A DNA stretch of 64,000 bases from NCBI GenBank assembly GCA_038049695.1, contig CP142451.1:30984001-31048000 (forward strand). Reading direction: 5' to 3'. The position numbers and the translations under genes are program-made. Positions within the stretch are counted from its first letter, which is position 1, and each line of letters opens with the position of its first letter. The notes beneath the pieces were generated by a model that saw only the letters and a list, made by a program, of their open reading frames with translations, was not told where the DNA came from and searched no databases. Positions 23,964 to 34,670 of the stretch are shown in pieces. This stretch comes from Cinnamomum chago. Its lineage: Eukaryota > Streptophyta > Magnoliopsida > Laurales > Lauraceae.

Positions 23964-24093
23964 CATTTTCTAGAATTCCATGGAAATGTACCCTTCTCTC
24001 TGGCATTTCCTAGAATTCCATGGAAATGTACCCTTCTCTCTCTCTCTGGCATTTTTAAAGGGGGCATTTTCTAGAATTCCATGGAAATGTACC

Positions 24094-24128
<35 letters not shown>
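23892..24128. repeat. Minisatellite built on a GGCATTTTCTAGAATTCC unit plus CT runs
   Basis: The unit GGCATTTTCTAGAATTCC followed by ATGGAAATGTACCCTTCTCTC starts at 23892, 23962, 24002 and 24063. Copies are separated by CT runs of different length (about 23930-23960 and 24097-24128), so array length is probably variable between individuals. Confidence 0.85.
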
Positions 24129-24130
<2 letters not shown>

Positions 24131-24704
24131 GTTCAGGTCCCTAACCAGTTTTTTCTTTTTTTTACCCAAAGTAGCCCACACATGTGGGAAGGAAGCCCAC
24201 AATGTGGGCTGGTCCCTAACCAGTTGAGCAACAACATGGAGAAGAATTCTGTTTTTTTCACTACATAACTGACTGAAACACTCGCATTCCTACTCAAGAC
24301 ACCCATATCGCAACCAGCTACACTACAGCTTGGGACGGAAATGCACCTGCTTTATTACCATGAAAATGTGGTATATTTTTTGGCACAAGGTACAACATAA
24401 AAAAACAGTGCATTTCGCCTTATTAATCTAATCTCCTCTGGAGTAAACACAAAAATGTACAAGAGAAAATGGTATGTAGTATATATAAATACAAGCATCC
24501 AAACATTTTCTCTATTTTATAAAATTGCAGCAGGTAGCCAAATCCAAACCATGTCTCAATGAATCAATAAATTATGCTGCAATCTCAGCCAATGCCAGAA
24601 CCAAACCATGATACACACTGTGGGATCCAAAACGAAAAGAACCCGGTTTCAGCCCGTGGGTAGGATGGTTGACTAGGAAGATGCAGTGGCAATGGTGCAT
24701 CAGT
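24129..24704 (-). other. 3' flank and probable 3' UTR of the RLP4-like gene
   Basis: The gene's stop is at 24705-24707. Downstream on the minus strand, an AATAAA signal reads from about 24351-24356, which would give a 3' UTR of roughly 330-350 nt. This is inference from sequence alone. Around 24128-24230 there are short tRNA-like words (GGTTCAGGTCC on plus, TTGCTCAACTGG on minus) that may come from an old SINE. Confidence 0.4.
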
Positions 24705-24826
24705 TTAAGAGAGCAAACGAGGTCCATTGTCAGCAGCAACTCGAGAGTGGTCATGAACTTGTGGTCTAGTCATTTGCACGTCACGCACAAAATGAGTCCT
24801 TGCTTTCGCATATGGGGCTTCCCTTG
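24705..24826 (-). CDS. RLP4: RLP4-like gene, last exon with stop
   Basis: 122 nt, encoding the short cytoplasmic tail REAPYAKARTHFVRDVQMTR then PQVHDHSRVAADNGPRLLS and a TAA stop at 24705-24707. The APYAKARTHF..DVQM and final NGPxLLS motifs are hallmarks of the RLP4 tail. There is no kinase domain, as expected for the family. Confidence 0.93.
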
Positions 24827-24942
24827 CTGCATTTAAAAGAAAAAAAAGAAAAGAAAAAGAAACGGAGAAAATAGCGACATTATTTTTTGAGATAAAGATC
24901 CTTGCATGGGCAAGCATCCATATGCAATCACGAATGTCTTAC

Positions 24943-25124
24943 CAGCAAGCTTCTGAGCTCGAAGAATATTCTGCCGTCTTTTCCACCAGATTATCAAACA
25001 GCCAAGGATGAGCAAAAATGAAACAAAGACTCCTATTGCAATGCCAACCTTAGAACCGGTTGAGAGGTGGGGCCCACATGTTGGTAACCCCGGTATACCA
25101 CATAGACCTGCATTGCCAGAGAAG
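24943..25124 (-). CDS. RLP4: RLP4-like gene, transmembrane exon
   Basis: 182 nt. It encodes the LRR C-terminal cap FSGNAGLCGIPGLPTCGPHL, a small-residue linker, a membrane helix of about 22 residues (VGIAIGVFVSFLLILGCLII) and the basic WWKRRQNILRAQKLA stop-transfer and juxtamembrane segment. Acceptor GTGCAG, donor GTAAGA. Confidence 0.93.
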
Positions 25125-25260
25125 CTGCACATTGCCAAAAATCGTAGTTTTCAATTTAAACTGTCAAATATCATCCCTTCTAGAGTGATGACAAAGTTTT
25201 GAAGTTGACTCTATATTGTGAAGGGCATGAGCTAGTGATTCTGTAGAAACGACAGCTTAC

Positions 25261-25338
25261 TTGAAGCTAGCTCCATGGAGAGGTATTCCTCCAAGTTTTG
25301 CTGGGACTCTTCCAGATAGAAAGTTACCATTAAGATTC
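25261..25338 (-). CDS. RLP4: RLP4-like gene, LRR exon 4
   Basis: 78 nt, encoding NLNGNFLSGRVPAKLGG then IPLHGASF. Acceptor TTGCAG, donor GTAAGC. The family usually has GGRLL at the position that reads GGIPL here. Confidence 0.92.
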
Positions 25339-25411
25339 CTGCAACATGGACCAGTTAGACCTGACGCCAACTACCTGACCTACCACTATTCCAAGAAAAC
25401 ATGCTCCTTAC

Positions 25412-25483
25412 AGTCTCCGTAATAATGTCAACTGGCTGAGGCTTTCAGGAATTGAACCATTCAGGAGATTGTATGACAAGTCT
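25412..25483 (-). CDS. RLP4: RLP4-like gene, LRR exon 3
   Basis: 72 nt, same phase, encoding DLSYNLLNGSIPESLSQLTL then LRRL. Acceptor TTTGCAG, donor GTAAGG. A 73-bp intron separates it from the next exon. Confidence 0.92.
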
Positions 25484-27804
25484 CTGCAAAGCAAATTTTG
25501 ACTGTAAATCACTTGGGTAACATGGGCTCAGTAACTTGAAATCATCATAATCAATCAATTTATAGAAGAGAACATAATTCAAAGTTTTGATAAATCATAT
25601 TAATCCATACGAAACAACACCATTCTAGGCCTGAAATTTTGTTTATTTGTGAACATTGGCTTGAAAAATGAAGTGAAATTAAGAAAGAGTCTAATGAAAG
25701 CGTTTTAACTCAATAGTCATTTCCAAGGCAGTTTAGACTCAACTAAATGAGAAATATGAGGTTCTAAAATGGTTTTAACATAAAAACAGAAAAAATAAAG
25801 ACGTTTGAAATAACAAGCCAATCCTCTAGTAACTCGGTGTTGAGACACCTTCCTCTCCACAAACAACCAGAAATAGATCCTTTGCAGTAGTGCAGACGGT
25901 TAAGGGACTTTGGCCGGGCGTGTATGTGGACTGTAAGTATTCACCAGGGACTTTTTTAATAAAAAAAGGAAAAACGGACAATAATTAATTTGGATTAAAT
26001 CTAGATGAGTGTCCCAATCATAAACTTCTTCCTCGTATAAGCTTAAAAAGAATAATGTTCGCTCGCAATCTCAGGTGCAACAATTGTATATGATAATATT
26101 GTAGCAGTAATTAATCAAAGTTACAGAGTTGAACGCTTCTTTGCAACTAATATTGAAGGGGCATCGACGTAATTTCTCATTAGTAATCTAATAAAGGTAG
26201 CAGGGATTGTGTAAGCACAATGCACTATTTCTTCATTTTTTTTCCCTTCCTCTTTCTTCTTATTCAAAAACACTTACATTTGTAAAACCTACTTTACAAC
26301 TTGGTATCAAAGCTAAGATCCACTGCTCTACATCTTCTACATCAGTGTGTTGAGGCTTTTGAGAATCTTCCTTCACTGCATCCTAGAGCCAAGCCCTTGT
26401 AATGTAAATCAGTTAGCTAAGTCCAAGTGAACTGGTCTCATGGACCGCCTGGACTGAATGAATCCTACATTAGAGGCACCACATTCTCTGTTGGGTGTTG
26501 AGAAGCCTTCCATGAGTGTTGCCGGAACGAAGCAACTCTAGTTCATGGGTAACAAAACATTCTATTCAAAATTTTGTTCTGCATCACTCATTGTTACGAA
26601 CTTATCGTGCATTAGTTTCTTATATATAATCTGAAATCATACCTGCAAGTGTTTATGATGCCTTGTCTCACCCATTGTGAAAATCAGCCATGCTAGAGAA
26701 AATGGAAGCATTTAAGAAAAATGGAATATGGGAATTGATTGACCATCCGCCTGCTAAAATGGCACTTAAGTGTAAATGGGTGTACAGTGTACACCTTGGA
26801 ATATAACCTTTTAGATCGATCAATCCAAATGATAGCAAGATTTGTATCAAATGGATTCACAGAATGTTATGGTGATGATCACCTTTGAGATCCTGCCAAT
26901 GGCTAAATTAAGCTCTATTAAGATTTTAATTTCAATAATAACAACTTTCTCGTGGTCAATAATAACAAATTTCTCTTGGCCACCACAACAGCTAGATGTA
27001 AGAATTCCTTCCAACATGGTAGTTTACAAGAAGTTTGTATTGCTCCTCCAGAGTTTGCACTATAGAAACAAGCAAAAAAGGTGTGCTGGTTAAAGAAGAC
27101 CTTGTATTGGCTGAAGCAGTCACCATGATAATGGTTTCAAAGATTCTGTCAGGCAATGTTGTGAGTTGGATATAGATGGTGTCCAGCAGATCCACCAAGG
27201 GTTTTTTTTTTTTTTTTTTGAAAAAAAAAAAAAGGACAAGAAGGAAGGTAACCATACTAGTAGTGTATGGTGTATGTCAATGATATTGCCGTGACATGCG
27301 ATGATGGAAAGGAAATTAGTTGTTTGAAGGAATAACTTGGAAAGGAGTTTGTAGTAAAAGAACTGGGGGACCTTTGGCTTCTTTTTGGGTGGGGGTGGGC
27401 ATCAAGCAAGCTAGATCAAAGAAGGGAATTACACAGTCGGAGTTTCCCTTAAATCTGTGGAAGGAGAATGGAAACCATAGTGCAAAACTAGCAGAGGCAG
27501 CTAGAGACAACTATAGAGCAGAATCATGGTCTTCACCATGTTGGTGGTGATCGGTGGAATGATAGACAAATATCTCATATGCAGTTAGAATAGTGAGCCA
27601 CACCAAGAACAGGTCAATGAAAATACTACAGCGAATATTGAAATCGTTAAATGTTTTCCATGGGAAGAAATTCTCTATGCTTCTCATTGTCATCTAAATA
27701 CAGAAGCATACACTAATGTTGATTGGGCATATTCTAAATTAGACAAAAGATCAACAAGCGTCATTGCTTTGGTGCAATGGTACAAGTCTCGGGTGCCACG
27801 TGTG

Positions 27805-28182
27805 TGATGCAGGCCCTAGGGTTTGGGTTTGCAGAAAAGTACCGAAGCACAATAGGGTGCTGAAGCACGTGTGTGCAGACACTTCAATATGTTTCCTCAA
27901 ACCATAAACAAGGACGCACCTCAATGGAAAAACCCAATTCTATTAATCACTTTGAAATTTCAATCTCTACAATGCCATATTAATAAAAAGAGAAAACTTG
28001 GCGGTTAAGAAACCTAATAATCTAACTTATGAAATGAAACAAGAATCCTAATAAAATTGGAAGCCTAATCCTAATTACAACTCTTTAGACAAAATAAAAA
28101 AACTAATACTTGATAATTAGCAAAATAAAACTCCTAAATTAACTTGGGCCATACACATGTGGCATGAGGTCTATCTACATCA
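27805..28182 (-). repeat. 3' LTR of the deleted gypsy element
   Basis: 378 bp. It aligns with 29028-29863 once the two secondary insertions in that copy are removed. Confidence 0.85.
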
Positions 28183-28567
28183 TTCTCCCCAGCTTGGAAA
28201 GAACTCGACCTTAAGTTTGGTAAATGTCCACCAGGATCGAAGATTAATCGGACAAACTTCCGATCCGTTGGCTGAACATTAGCTTCTGTGCACAGCTTCA
28301 TGTATAACTTCTTTCGATGGCTGAATTTCGTGTGGATGTGTGATCGCGCCATTGGATACTTCATATGTAAAATTTGCACCATCAAATCGCAATTCCAAGT
28401 TTCCATTGTTGATCCCCAAGGACAAAATCAATGTGGGGGACTTCAATAACTTGTTCATCTTTCCGTGTTGCCCATTTTTTTTTATCACTATTACTCAAAA
28501 GAGAAATCTGGGGCCACATGTAGTCATGGAATCTTCCGTGTCTTGTTCTGACTTCTTATTATGAATA

Positions 28568-29027
28568 TCATTTGCCATGGGGTTCCACAATACGGTCCGC
28601 TATTATTCGAGATGACTGTCCTTCTTGAGGCATAACTCTTCCTAGATGAGACCATTTAGGCATGTTCTTCACACGAATTGCTTCCAAATATGCCTCCCAA
28701 TATGCCTCATAAATGGTCTTGTAGTAATTCATTCTCTCCACCATATCCGATCTTAAACATATGAGAAAACTAGTTAAATCATATTCCTCATCATTTTCTA
28801 ACACACGTTCATCTTGGAGCCTTAAAAATTGGTCAGGGTATTCAACAACGGACAACTCCTTGTTTTAAATCAAGAAATTGGCGAAAATAGTCTTTATTCT
28901 CATAATACCATTTTCCATATTTAAGTGCATATTTGGCTCTTTGAAGTTCATTGTAGAATCTATCGACCCAAATGCTTTTGTTGAAACTTGAAAAGAACAA
29001 AGCTTCGTCTCTTCTCTGATACCAAAC
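28568..29027 (-). pseudogene. Gypsy gag C-terminal fragment
   Basis: Two minus-strand frames join by a frameshift near 28845-28860. The first ends DYFRQFLDLKQGV and the second starts SVVEYPDQFLRLQDERVLEN and continues to a LRSDM motif. The pattern KQG..SVxEYxxxFxxL...E.E......L..LR is the C-terminal half of Ty3/gypsy gag. A broken copy; no other domains remain. Confidence 0.65.
29014..29025 (-). other. Primer-binding site of the deleted gypsy element
   Basis: Minus-strand TGGTATCAGAGA, two bases inside the 5' LTR, matching the initiator-Met tRNA site used by many plant LTR elements. Confidence 0.75.
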
Positions 29028-29863
29028 TGATGCAGGTCCTAGGGTTAGGGCTTTTGCGGGAAAGTACCGAAGCACAATAGGGTGCCGAAGCACGTGTCTA
29101 CAAACACTTCAACATGTCTTCACAGAGACCATAAACAAGGACGCACCTCAAGGGGAAAACCCAATTCTATCAATCAACTCTCTCTGAAATTTCATTCTCT
29201 ACAATGTCATATAAATAAAAAGAGAAAACTTGGGGACTAAGAAACCTAATAATCTAATTTAGGAAATAAAATAAGAATCCTAATGAAAGGACGCACCTCA
29301 AGGGGAAAACCCAATTCTATCAATCAACTCTCTCTGAAATTTCATTCTCTACAATGTCATATAAAGAAAAAGTGAAAACTTAGGGACTAAGAAACCTAAT
29401 AATCTAATTTAGGAAATAAAATAAGAATCCTAACGAAATTGGAAACCCACTCCTAATTACAACTCTTTATTAAGGGCCTGTTTGGCTTTGTGGTGAGGTG
29501 AAACATCAAATCAAGAGAGAATAAAATATAAGGTGTGATGATAGTGTTTTGTTCTTAGTTGTTTGATATGGAATCTTTTTTACTTTTTGTATAGAAAAGT
29601 GGAGTTTTTTTTTTGTTTTTTAGTGGAGAAAAGAAGTTGCTTTTTTTACTTTTTTGAAAAATTCAGAATGAATTTTGAAATTGTGTACTTTTGATATGAC
29701 CCCTTGTCATTTCTTGTTTGGATTCACCTTACTTTACTTTACTAGTTAATTGCCAAACACGCCCTTAGATAAAATTAAAAAAACTAATACTAGATAATTA
29801 GTGAAATAAAACTCCTAAATTAACTTGGGCCATAAACACATGGCCTGATGTCTATTTCCATCA
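29028..29863 (-). repeat. 5' LTR of the deleted gypsy element, enlarged by a duplication and a MITE
   Basis: 836 bp against 378 bp for its partner. The difference comes from a tandem duplication of a 150-bp unit (29139-29288 and 29289-29438) and a 291-bp MITE at 29474-29764. Confidence 0.85.
29474..29764. mobile_element. PIF/Harbinger-like MITE, copy A
   Basis: Terminal inverted repeats GGGCCTGTTTGGC and GCCAAACACGCCC, with TTA on both sides (the left side has one extra A). The intact partner LTR at 28085-28095 shows the empty site. A related copy lies at 51959-52241. The TTA duplication and the GGGCxTGTTTGG ends fit Tourist-type MITEs. Confidence 0.8.
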
Positions 29864-30951
29864 GCATGATAAAGCAGGTTCGAGACCTACGAGCAGCCAC
29901 TTCGTGCAAAATAGCCAAATGTTAGGTTTGTCTCCAATCTAGACCTCCCAAAACCCTGCTTGGGTGGGACCCGCACAGGGTAATTACCTTTTTTAGACAA
30001 AAGATGTACAACTAGATATTATACTTAGGTAGTAGGCATTTAGTATCATGGAGAAGTAAAAAAGAGCAAGTTGTTGCAAGTTCAAGTTCTGCAGCAGAGT
30101 ATCAAGCCACGGTACTTTTGAGACGTTGCGGTTAGTTTTTATTTTTTATTTCTTTTTATGGTAACAGGATTCTTTAACAACAGTCTTATGTTCCTGCATT
30201 TTGACAATATTACAACTTTCATATTTCACCAAACCCAGTTTGCTATGAGCGGACCAAATATGTTAAAGTTGACTGCCGCTTTATATGTGACAGAGTGGTT
30301 GCTAAGGAAATACATCTTGACCATGCTCCTACTGAAGAACAATTTACATATTTTCATAGGAAAGCTATAAAGAAAAAAGTAATTTTATCATCCAAGTTAG
30401 GCATAGTCAATATCTATGCCCTAACTTGAGGGGGACTGTTTGAAATCATTGAGAACGTACTGTACATTTTTTTTTTTTGTCAACATACAGACTGGTTTGT
30501 AATTACATGGACTTCTGTAAATACTGCTAGTTACTGGGGGGGTACTTTGTAAACAATAATAATAAAAAAAAAAAAAAAATAGTATGCTTGCTCAACCCGA
30601 AGAGGGATGATCAACATTTTTTCCCCTCTTTTTCTCTCATTCTTTCTCCTTTATTTCCCTTCATTCAATTCTTCATGTTTTCCATTATTTGTGTGTAAGA
30701 ATTACATCCAAGATTATCTCGATTTTAAGAGTTTCAGGTGAATGCATATAGGCATAAATGACAACAATTTTTAACATTCCTGAAAGCCAATAGAGCTCTG
30801 GAAAGTGGTTTCCTACTCATGATTTTGACCACTGATTTTATGTGATCCATCCCTACTAGGGTTTGCACCATATTTGTTCAATTGATTATCTGACATTTAT
30901 TGCATTGTTGTTGGATAGTGATGATTAGACATGTAGCTAATTGTTAAAAGT

Positions 30952-31093
30952 CTATGATGCACAGATACGGCATGGATACGGCAAGGACACGCCATAGAGA
31001 CGGCAGGGACACAGATTTTACACATAAAAAGTGAAATATCGGATACGATACGACACGATACGTTGTCCATTTTGAAGTATCCGTGCATCATAG
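30952..31093. mobile_element. 142-bp hAT-like MITE, copy A
   Basis: Starts CTATGATGCACAGATAC and ends GTATCCGTGCATCATAG, inverted repeats matching at 16 of 17 positions. The 8-bp duplication ttaaaagt is perfect (30944-30951 and 31094-31101). The interior is rich in GATACG and GGACAC words. It has no coding capacity. Confidence 0.88.
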
Positions 31094-31373
31094 TTAAAAG
31101 TATCTTCCATAAAAAATAGAAGATCTCATACTGCAACATATCATTCTTTTGTGATTTGATTCAAACTTTTAGGGGTTTATCCTAAATGAACTGGAACACT
31201 TCAAGAGATTCAAAGGACCTATCTGAAACATTCCTAACTGGTACATGGATAAACAATGATTCAATAATTTCCAACACCAGTTTAATGAGAAAAGAAAACA
31301 GAGGTACAAACCACACAAAGATGGGAATTAGTAAGGCAGAGAGTTGGTATTGCCATGTACATGTCATACTTAC

Positions 31374-31445
31374 AAAGTTACTAGCCCAGTAATTGTCCCA
31401 ATTGAAGATGGAATACCCCCTTTAATGCTGTTTACGCTCAAGTTT
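31374..31445 (-). CDS. RLP4: RLP4-like gene, LRR exon 2
   Basis: 72 nt, phase 2 in and out, encoding NLSVNSIKGGIPSSIGTITG then LVTL. Acceptor GTGACAG, donor GTAAGTATG. A gypsy relic starts about 100 bp from its acceptor side, at 31543, and a 142-bp MITE ends 280 bp on the donor side. Confidence 0.9.
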
Positions 31446-31542
31446 CTGTCACATACAGAATGAGAAATTAAAATTGATTTAGGCAAGTAAAATGCTAGAC
31501 AATATAATTCTATGGGCCTAAACACTAGGTATTCAATTATAT

Positions 31543-33865
31543 TGATATGATCCAAGCATCAAGCACAGGCCATGTGTCCAACACAAGCTGTTGGAACCAC
31601 AGAGTCAGTTAAAGGGGACCACATGGCTCCGTTAGATTGCTTTGAATAAAAAAGTAGCATTAGCATGCAAACCTTTGATTATGCCAACCTCCCTGTCTCA
31701 AGTAGATAATAAGATTAGTGATTAATTACCTTGATTTAGGTAATTGATTAGTAACTGATATCCTTGACTTAGGTGATTGATTAGTGATTAATAGAATAGT
31801 TCCTAACTGAGGCAAGGAATGTTATAAATATCTTGTATTCCTCATTATGAAAATCAAAGAATTATTCCCTTTATAATTTTGGTTTGGAGGTCCGGCCCGT
31901 CCTCAAATTTGTGCCAGGTATTTTATTATTAAAAATCAGTCCATATCGTTTGGTATCAAAACCACGATCCTACAACCATGCTACCACTCAACAATAAACA
32001 ATGGCTATCAAGGTAGACATATTTGAGATTTTTTTTTTTTTTTAATGGTACACATTTGAGATTGATATGCAACACTGAATGGATGCCTTGAATGAAATTA
32101 AGGAAACCCTTACCACAACGAATACAAAGCAAGATCATGTAATCTTGATAGTCTCCAAAGAAGAAGGAACAAAGAAATCTAACAAAAGCAACGGTGAAAG
32201 AAGTGGGGCAAACAACCTTGGTTTACTCGGTTGGACTTCCTGATATTTTCAGGCGATGATCCAACTAGTTGGGTCTATTAAACTAATCAGATTTTCGGTT
32301 ACCAAAACATGCCTAAAAGCCCACCTTTAAGGAGATGCAATTCAGTGGTTCCAATGGTACAAAAGGACTAAACCTAATCTCACATGGGACTCGTTGAACA
32401 AAGATCTACATAAGATTCGGGCCACTAAATATGAAGAATTTGATGAGGCCCTCTCTTCTGTTCTTCAAAATGGATCTATGTGCAAGTATCAAACTGTACT
32501 TTAAAGGTTGGCTAATCGGGTCAATGGATGGAGCGAAAAAGCGTAGGTGATCTATTTTACTGGAGGATTAAGGAAGAAATAGCCATTGATGTAAAGATGT
32601 TCTGACCCAAACAATGTGAGCGATGGTGGGACTCGCAACGATGCAGGAGGAAAAGGTGTCTCGATCATAGCAAATGCTGCGACCTTTTCTTTCTAGATCT
32701 CTACCCCATTCAAGGTGACTCCAACGGAACCAAGCGAGGTACTTCCTGTGAAATATCTCAACGCGGCTTAAATGCAAGCGAGGCGTGACTAGGGGCTATT
32801 CTATAATTGTGATGAGAGGTTCTTTCTAGGCCATAAATGCAAAACCCAACAACTATACTCACTAGAAATGGAGCAAGAGAAGGAGGAGCAGATGGATAAC
32901 GGACACTGTCCAACGAGTCAGATTCATTGGAGATCTCAATACATAAAATTATCGAGCTTGACTTTCCCCTGAACCATGCATGTCTCAGGTTTGATGAAGC
33001 ACCAAGAGGTATCAATGTTGATCGATAGTGGCAGCTCCCATAACTTCATAAATCACTGGCTAGTGATTCAAGTGGTGTCAGCCAGCAACACCACAACATT
33101 TGATGAAATGGTGGCGGATGCATATCGATTGTCATGTGCTAGATGACGCAAGTGTCAAGATGAATATTCAAGGATGTCGATTTAAAATCAAACTTTTCCT
33201 TTCTCCCTTGAGAGGATTGGATGTGGTATTGGCATACAATGGCAGTGACAGTTGGGACCAGTTAAGTCAGATTTCAAAAATCTCACTATGGACTTCAAAT
33301 TAAATGGGAGGGATCATCATCTTGATGGTTAAAAGATACTCAATATTTTCTCAGCAACTCTCTAGTCAATCAAGTGGATAATATGCCATCAGCAACAAGG
33401 AACAATCATGCAAACCACGCCCTCACATGAAGGTAAAATTGATTACATTTCTGACGATTCAGTTGAACTTAGAAATCAACTTGTTCATGTATTTGAAAAA
33501 TAAAAAGGGTCACTTCTACCACGGCCGCAAGATCACTATATTACACTCAAGCATTGATCCACGCAAACAACATGTGACCTTATTAATATCCCCATTTGCA
33601 GAAAGACGAGACTGAATGGATTGTGAAGGTGATGCTCACTCAGGCATTATTCATCCTAGCACTAGTCCATTCTTGTCTGCAACACTAATGGTTCAAAACA
33701 AGGCGCTGCTTGGGAAGATCTGGTGGTGGTGCAAGAATGGTTTCCTCGCTTCAACTTTGAGGGGAAGATTGATCTTCAAGGGGGGCAGGAATGATATGAT
33801 CCAAGGGTCAAGTGCAGGCCATGCGCTCAGAACAAGCCGTGGAACCCACAGGATCAGTTTAGAGG
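31543..33865 (+). mobile_element. Decayed, internally deleted Ty3/gypsy element
   Basis: The 5' LTR starts TGATATGATCCAAGC at 31543 and runs to about 31940; a related sequence at 33792 begins the 3' LTR, which matches for only about 70 bp. Between them are gag text (LDFLIFSGDDPTSWVY, QWFQWYKRTKPNLTWDSLN) at about 32225-32400, a protease site LIDSGSSHNF near 33015-33050, the LRGLDVVLAYN region near 33210, and an RT start (GIIHPSTSPFLSATLMV) near 33640-33700. The rest of pol is deleted: the sequence jumps to the pol end and a PPT (TTCAAGGGGGGCAGGAA) at 33775. Several stops and frameshifts are present. The element is intronic and antisense to the RLP4-like gene. Confidence 0.72.
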
Positions 33866-34670
33866 TCGGGCTATCTAAGGGTCAAGCGCGAGCAGGGCCA
33901 GGATCTGTCTTACTCTACACTCACATATGCGGATCAGACCTAGGCCGGGCCAAAGCCCTCGGCGGGCTTGCACTAGCTTACACCTAAAGGCCAAGGTCAG
34001 GCTATGGCCAGCGCCGGAATAAAATAAAATTCTTTTTTCCCTTTTTATTTATGCAGTCAAATGGGCTATCAAATGAGCCTGTTGTTTTGTATGGAATTGG
34101 AACCTACGTATCAAATGTGCCTGTTTGTTTGCATGGAATTGGATACATGAGAATCATTGTCAAATGGGCTTCTTTATTTGCATGTAACTGAAATTGGAAT
34201 TTATTGTCAAATGGGCCTATTTGTTATTTGTTTGCATGGAATTAAGGACCCTTCTGTTCGCATGGAATTGGAATACATAGATAATTGATTTAGATTAACT
34301 TGTTGCGCATAGGAAATGAAATGAGGAAACCATTATTATACATAGGAAGTGGAATGAAGGAACCAAGTTAAATTAAGCTGAAACAAATGAGATGTGAAGC
34401 GGGGTGATCCTTTGTGCATCATATAACCCAAATCTATATGATTTTCATAGTGTTGTTTAGGATTGTTCTATGCAACTTATGGTCTGGCTCTTAGCTAATG
34501 TATGCCTGTGCCTTCTTCAATAGCACAACTTCTTTTGGGTTCTAAATTAGTTCCCTATCTCAGTGCTTCTTTGTATAGAACTGATTGATGCGGGGAGACG
34601 GGGATTGGTCCCTATAGTAATGCATGCTTAATTCATGAAATGAATGAGAATAAATGGAATGAATGGGTTC
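33866..34670. repeat. Intronic stretch with imperfect tandem repeats
   Basis: GC-rich GGCC words at 33880-34010 resemble 7930-8090. At about 34050-34275 a unit of roughly 50-60 bp ('tcaaatgggcct...tttgcatggaattgg') recurs about four times with errors. No gene is seen. Confidence 0.5.

Larger units (their letters stand above)
27805..29863 (-). mobile_element. Internally deleted Ty3/gypsy element (gag remnant only)
   Basis: Two LTR copies, both with TGATG...CATCA ends, flank an 845-bp internal region. On the minus strand the 5' LTR (29028-29863) is followed two bases later by TTGGTATCAGAG (plus 29014-29025), a methionine-tRNA-type PBS. A purine tract (GCTGGGGAGAA) precedes the 3' LTR (27805-28182). 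The internal part encodes only the C-terminal part of a gypsy gag. Flanking five-mers are gtgtg and gcatg, so the duplication is imperfect. The element splits a SINE. Confidence 0.8.
27756..29993 (+). mobile_element. tRNA-derived (Au-like) SINE, split by a later LTR insertion
   Basis: Two pieces, about 27756-27804 and 29864-29993, join as one SINE. An A-box-like TGGTGCAATGG is at 27770, a B box GGTTCGAGACC at 29877-29887, and a tail reading 'accctgcttgggtgggac', then 'ccgcacagggtaattacc' and a T run closes it. That tail strongly recalls Au SINEs. The flanks share 'tagacaaaagat' (27740-27751 and 29994-30005), extending imperfectly to about 19 bp, a typical SINE duplication. The host sequence is copia RNase H. 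Confidence 0.7.
26300..30720 (+). mobile_element. Decayed Ty1/copia element, interrupted by later insertions
   Basis: A decayed primer site (TGGTATCAAAGC) is at 26302. Coding remains follow: the pre-RT linker and RT start (MEAFKKNGIWELIDHPP, KCKWVYSV) at about 26660-26800; later RT (VITGDDGKEISCL) near 27290; and C-terminal RT text to about 27750 in shifting frames. After nested insertions the RNase H region resumes at 29994, then NPVCYERTKYVKVDCRFICD near 30235-30300 and the PPT (ACTTGAGGGGGA) at 30424. A 3' LTR starts TGTTTGAAATC at 30437. Gag, protease and integrase are missing. The element lies in an intron of the RLP4-like gene, antisense to it. Confidence 0.75.

Noticed and set aside
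27199..27234. T20 then A13 tract as a terminator or hairpin
   Set aside because: Homopolymer tracts in a decayed copia; more likely slippage than a functional signal.
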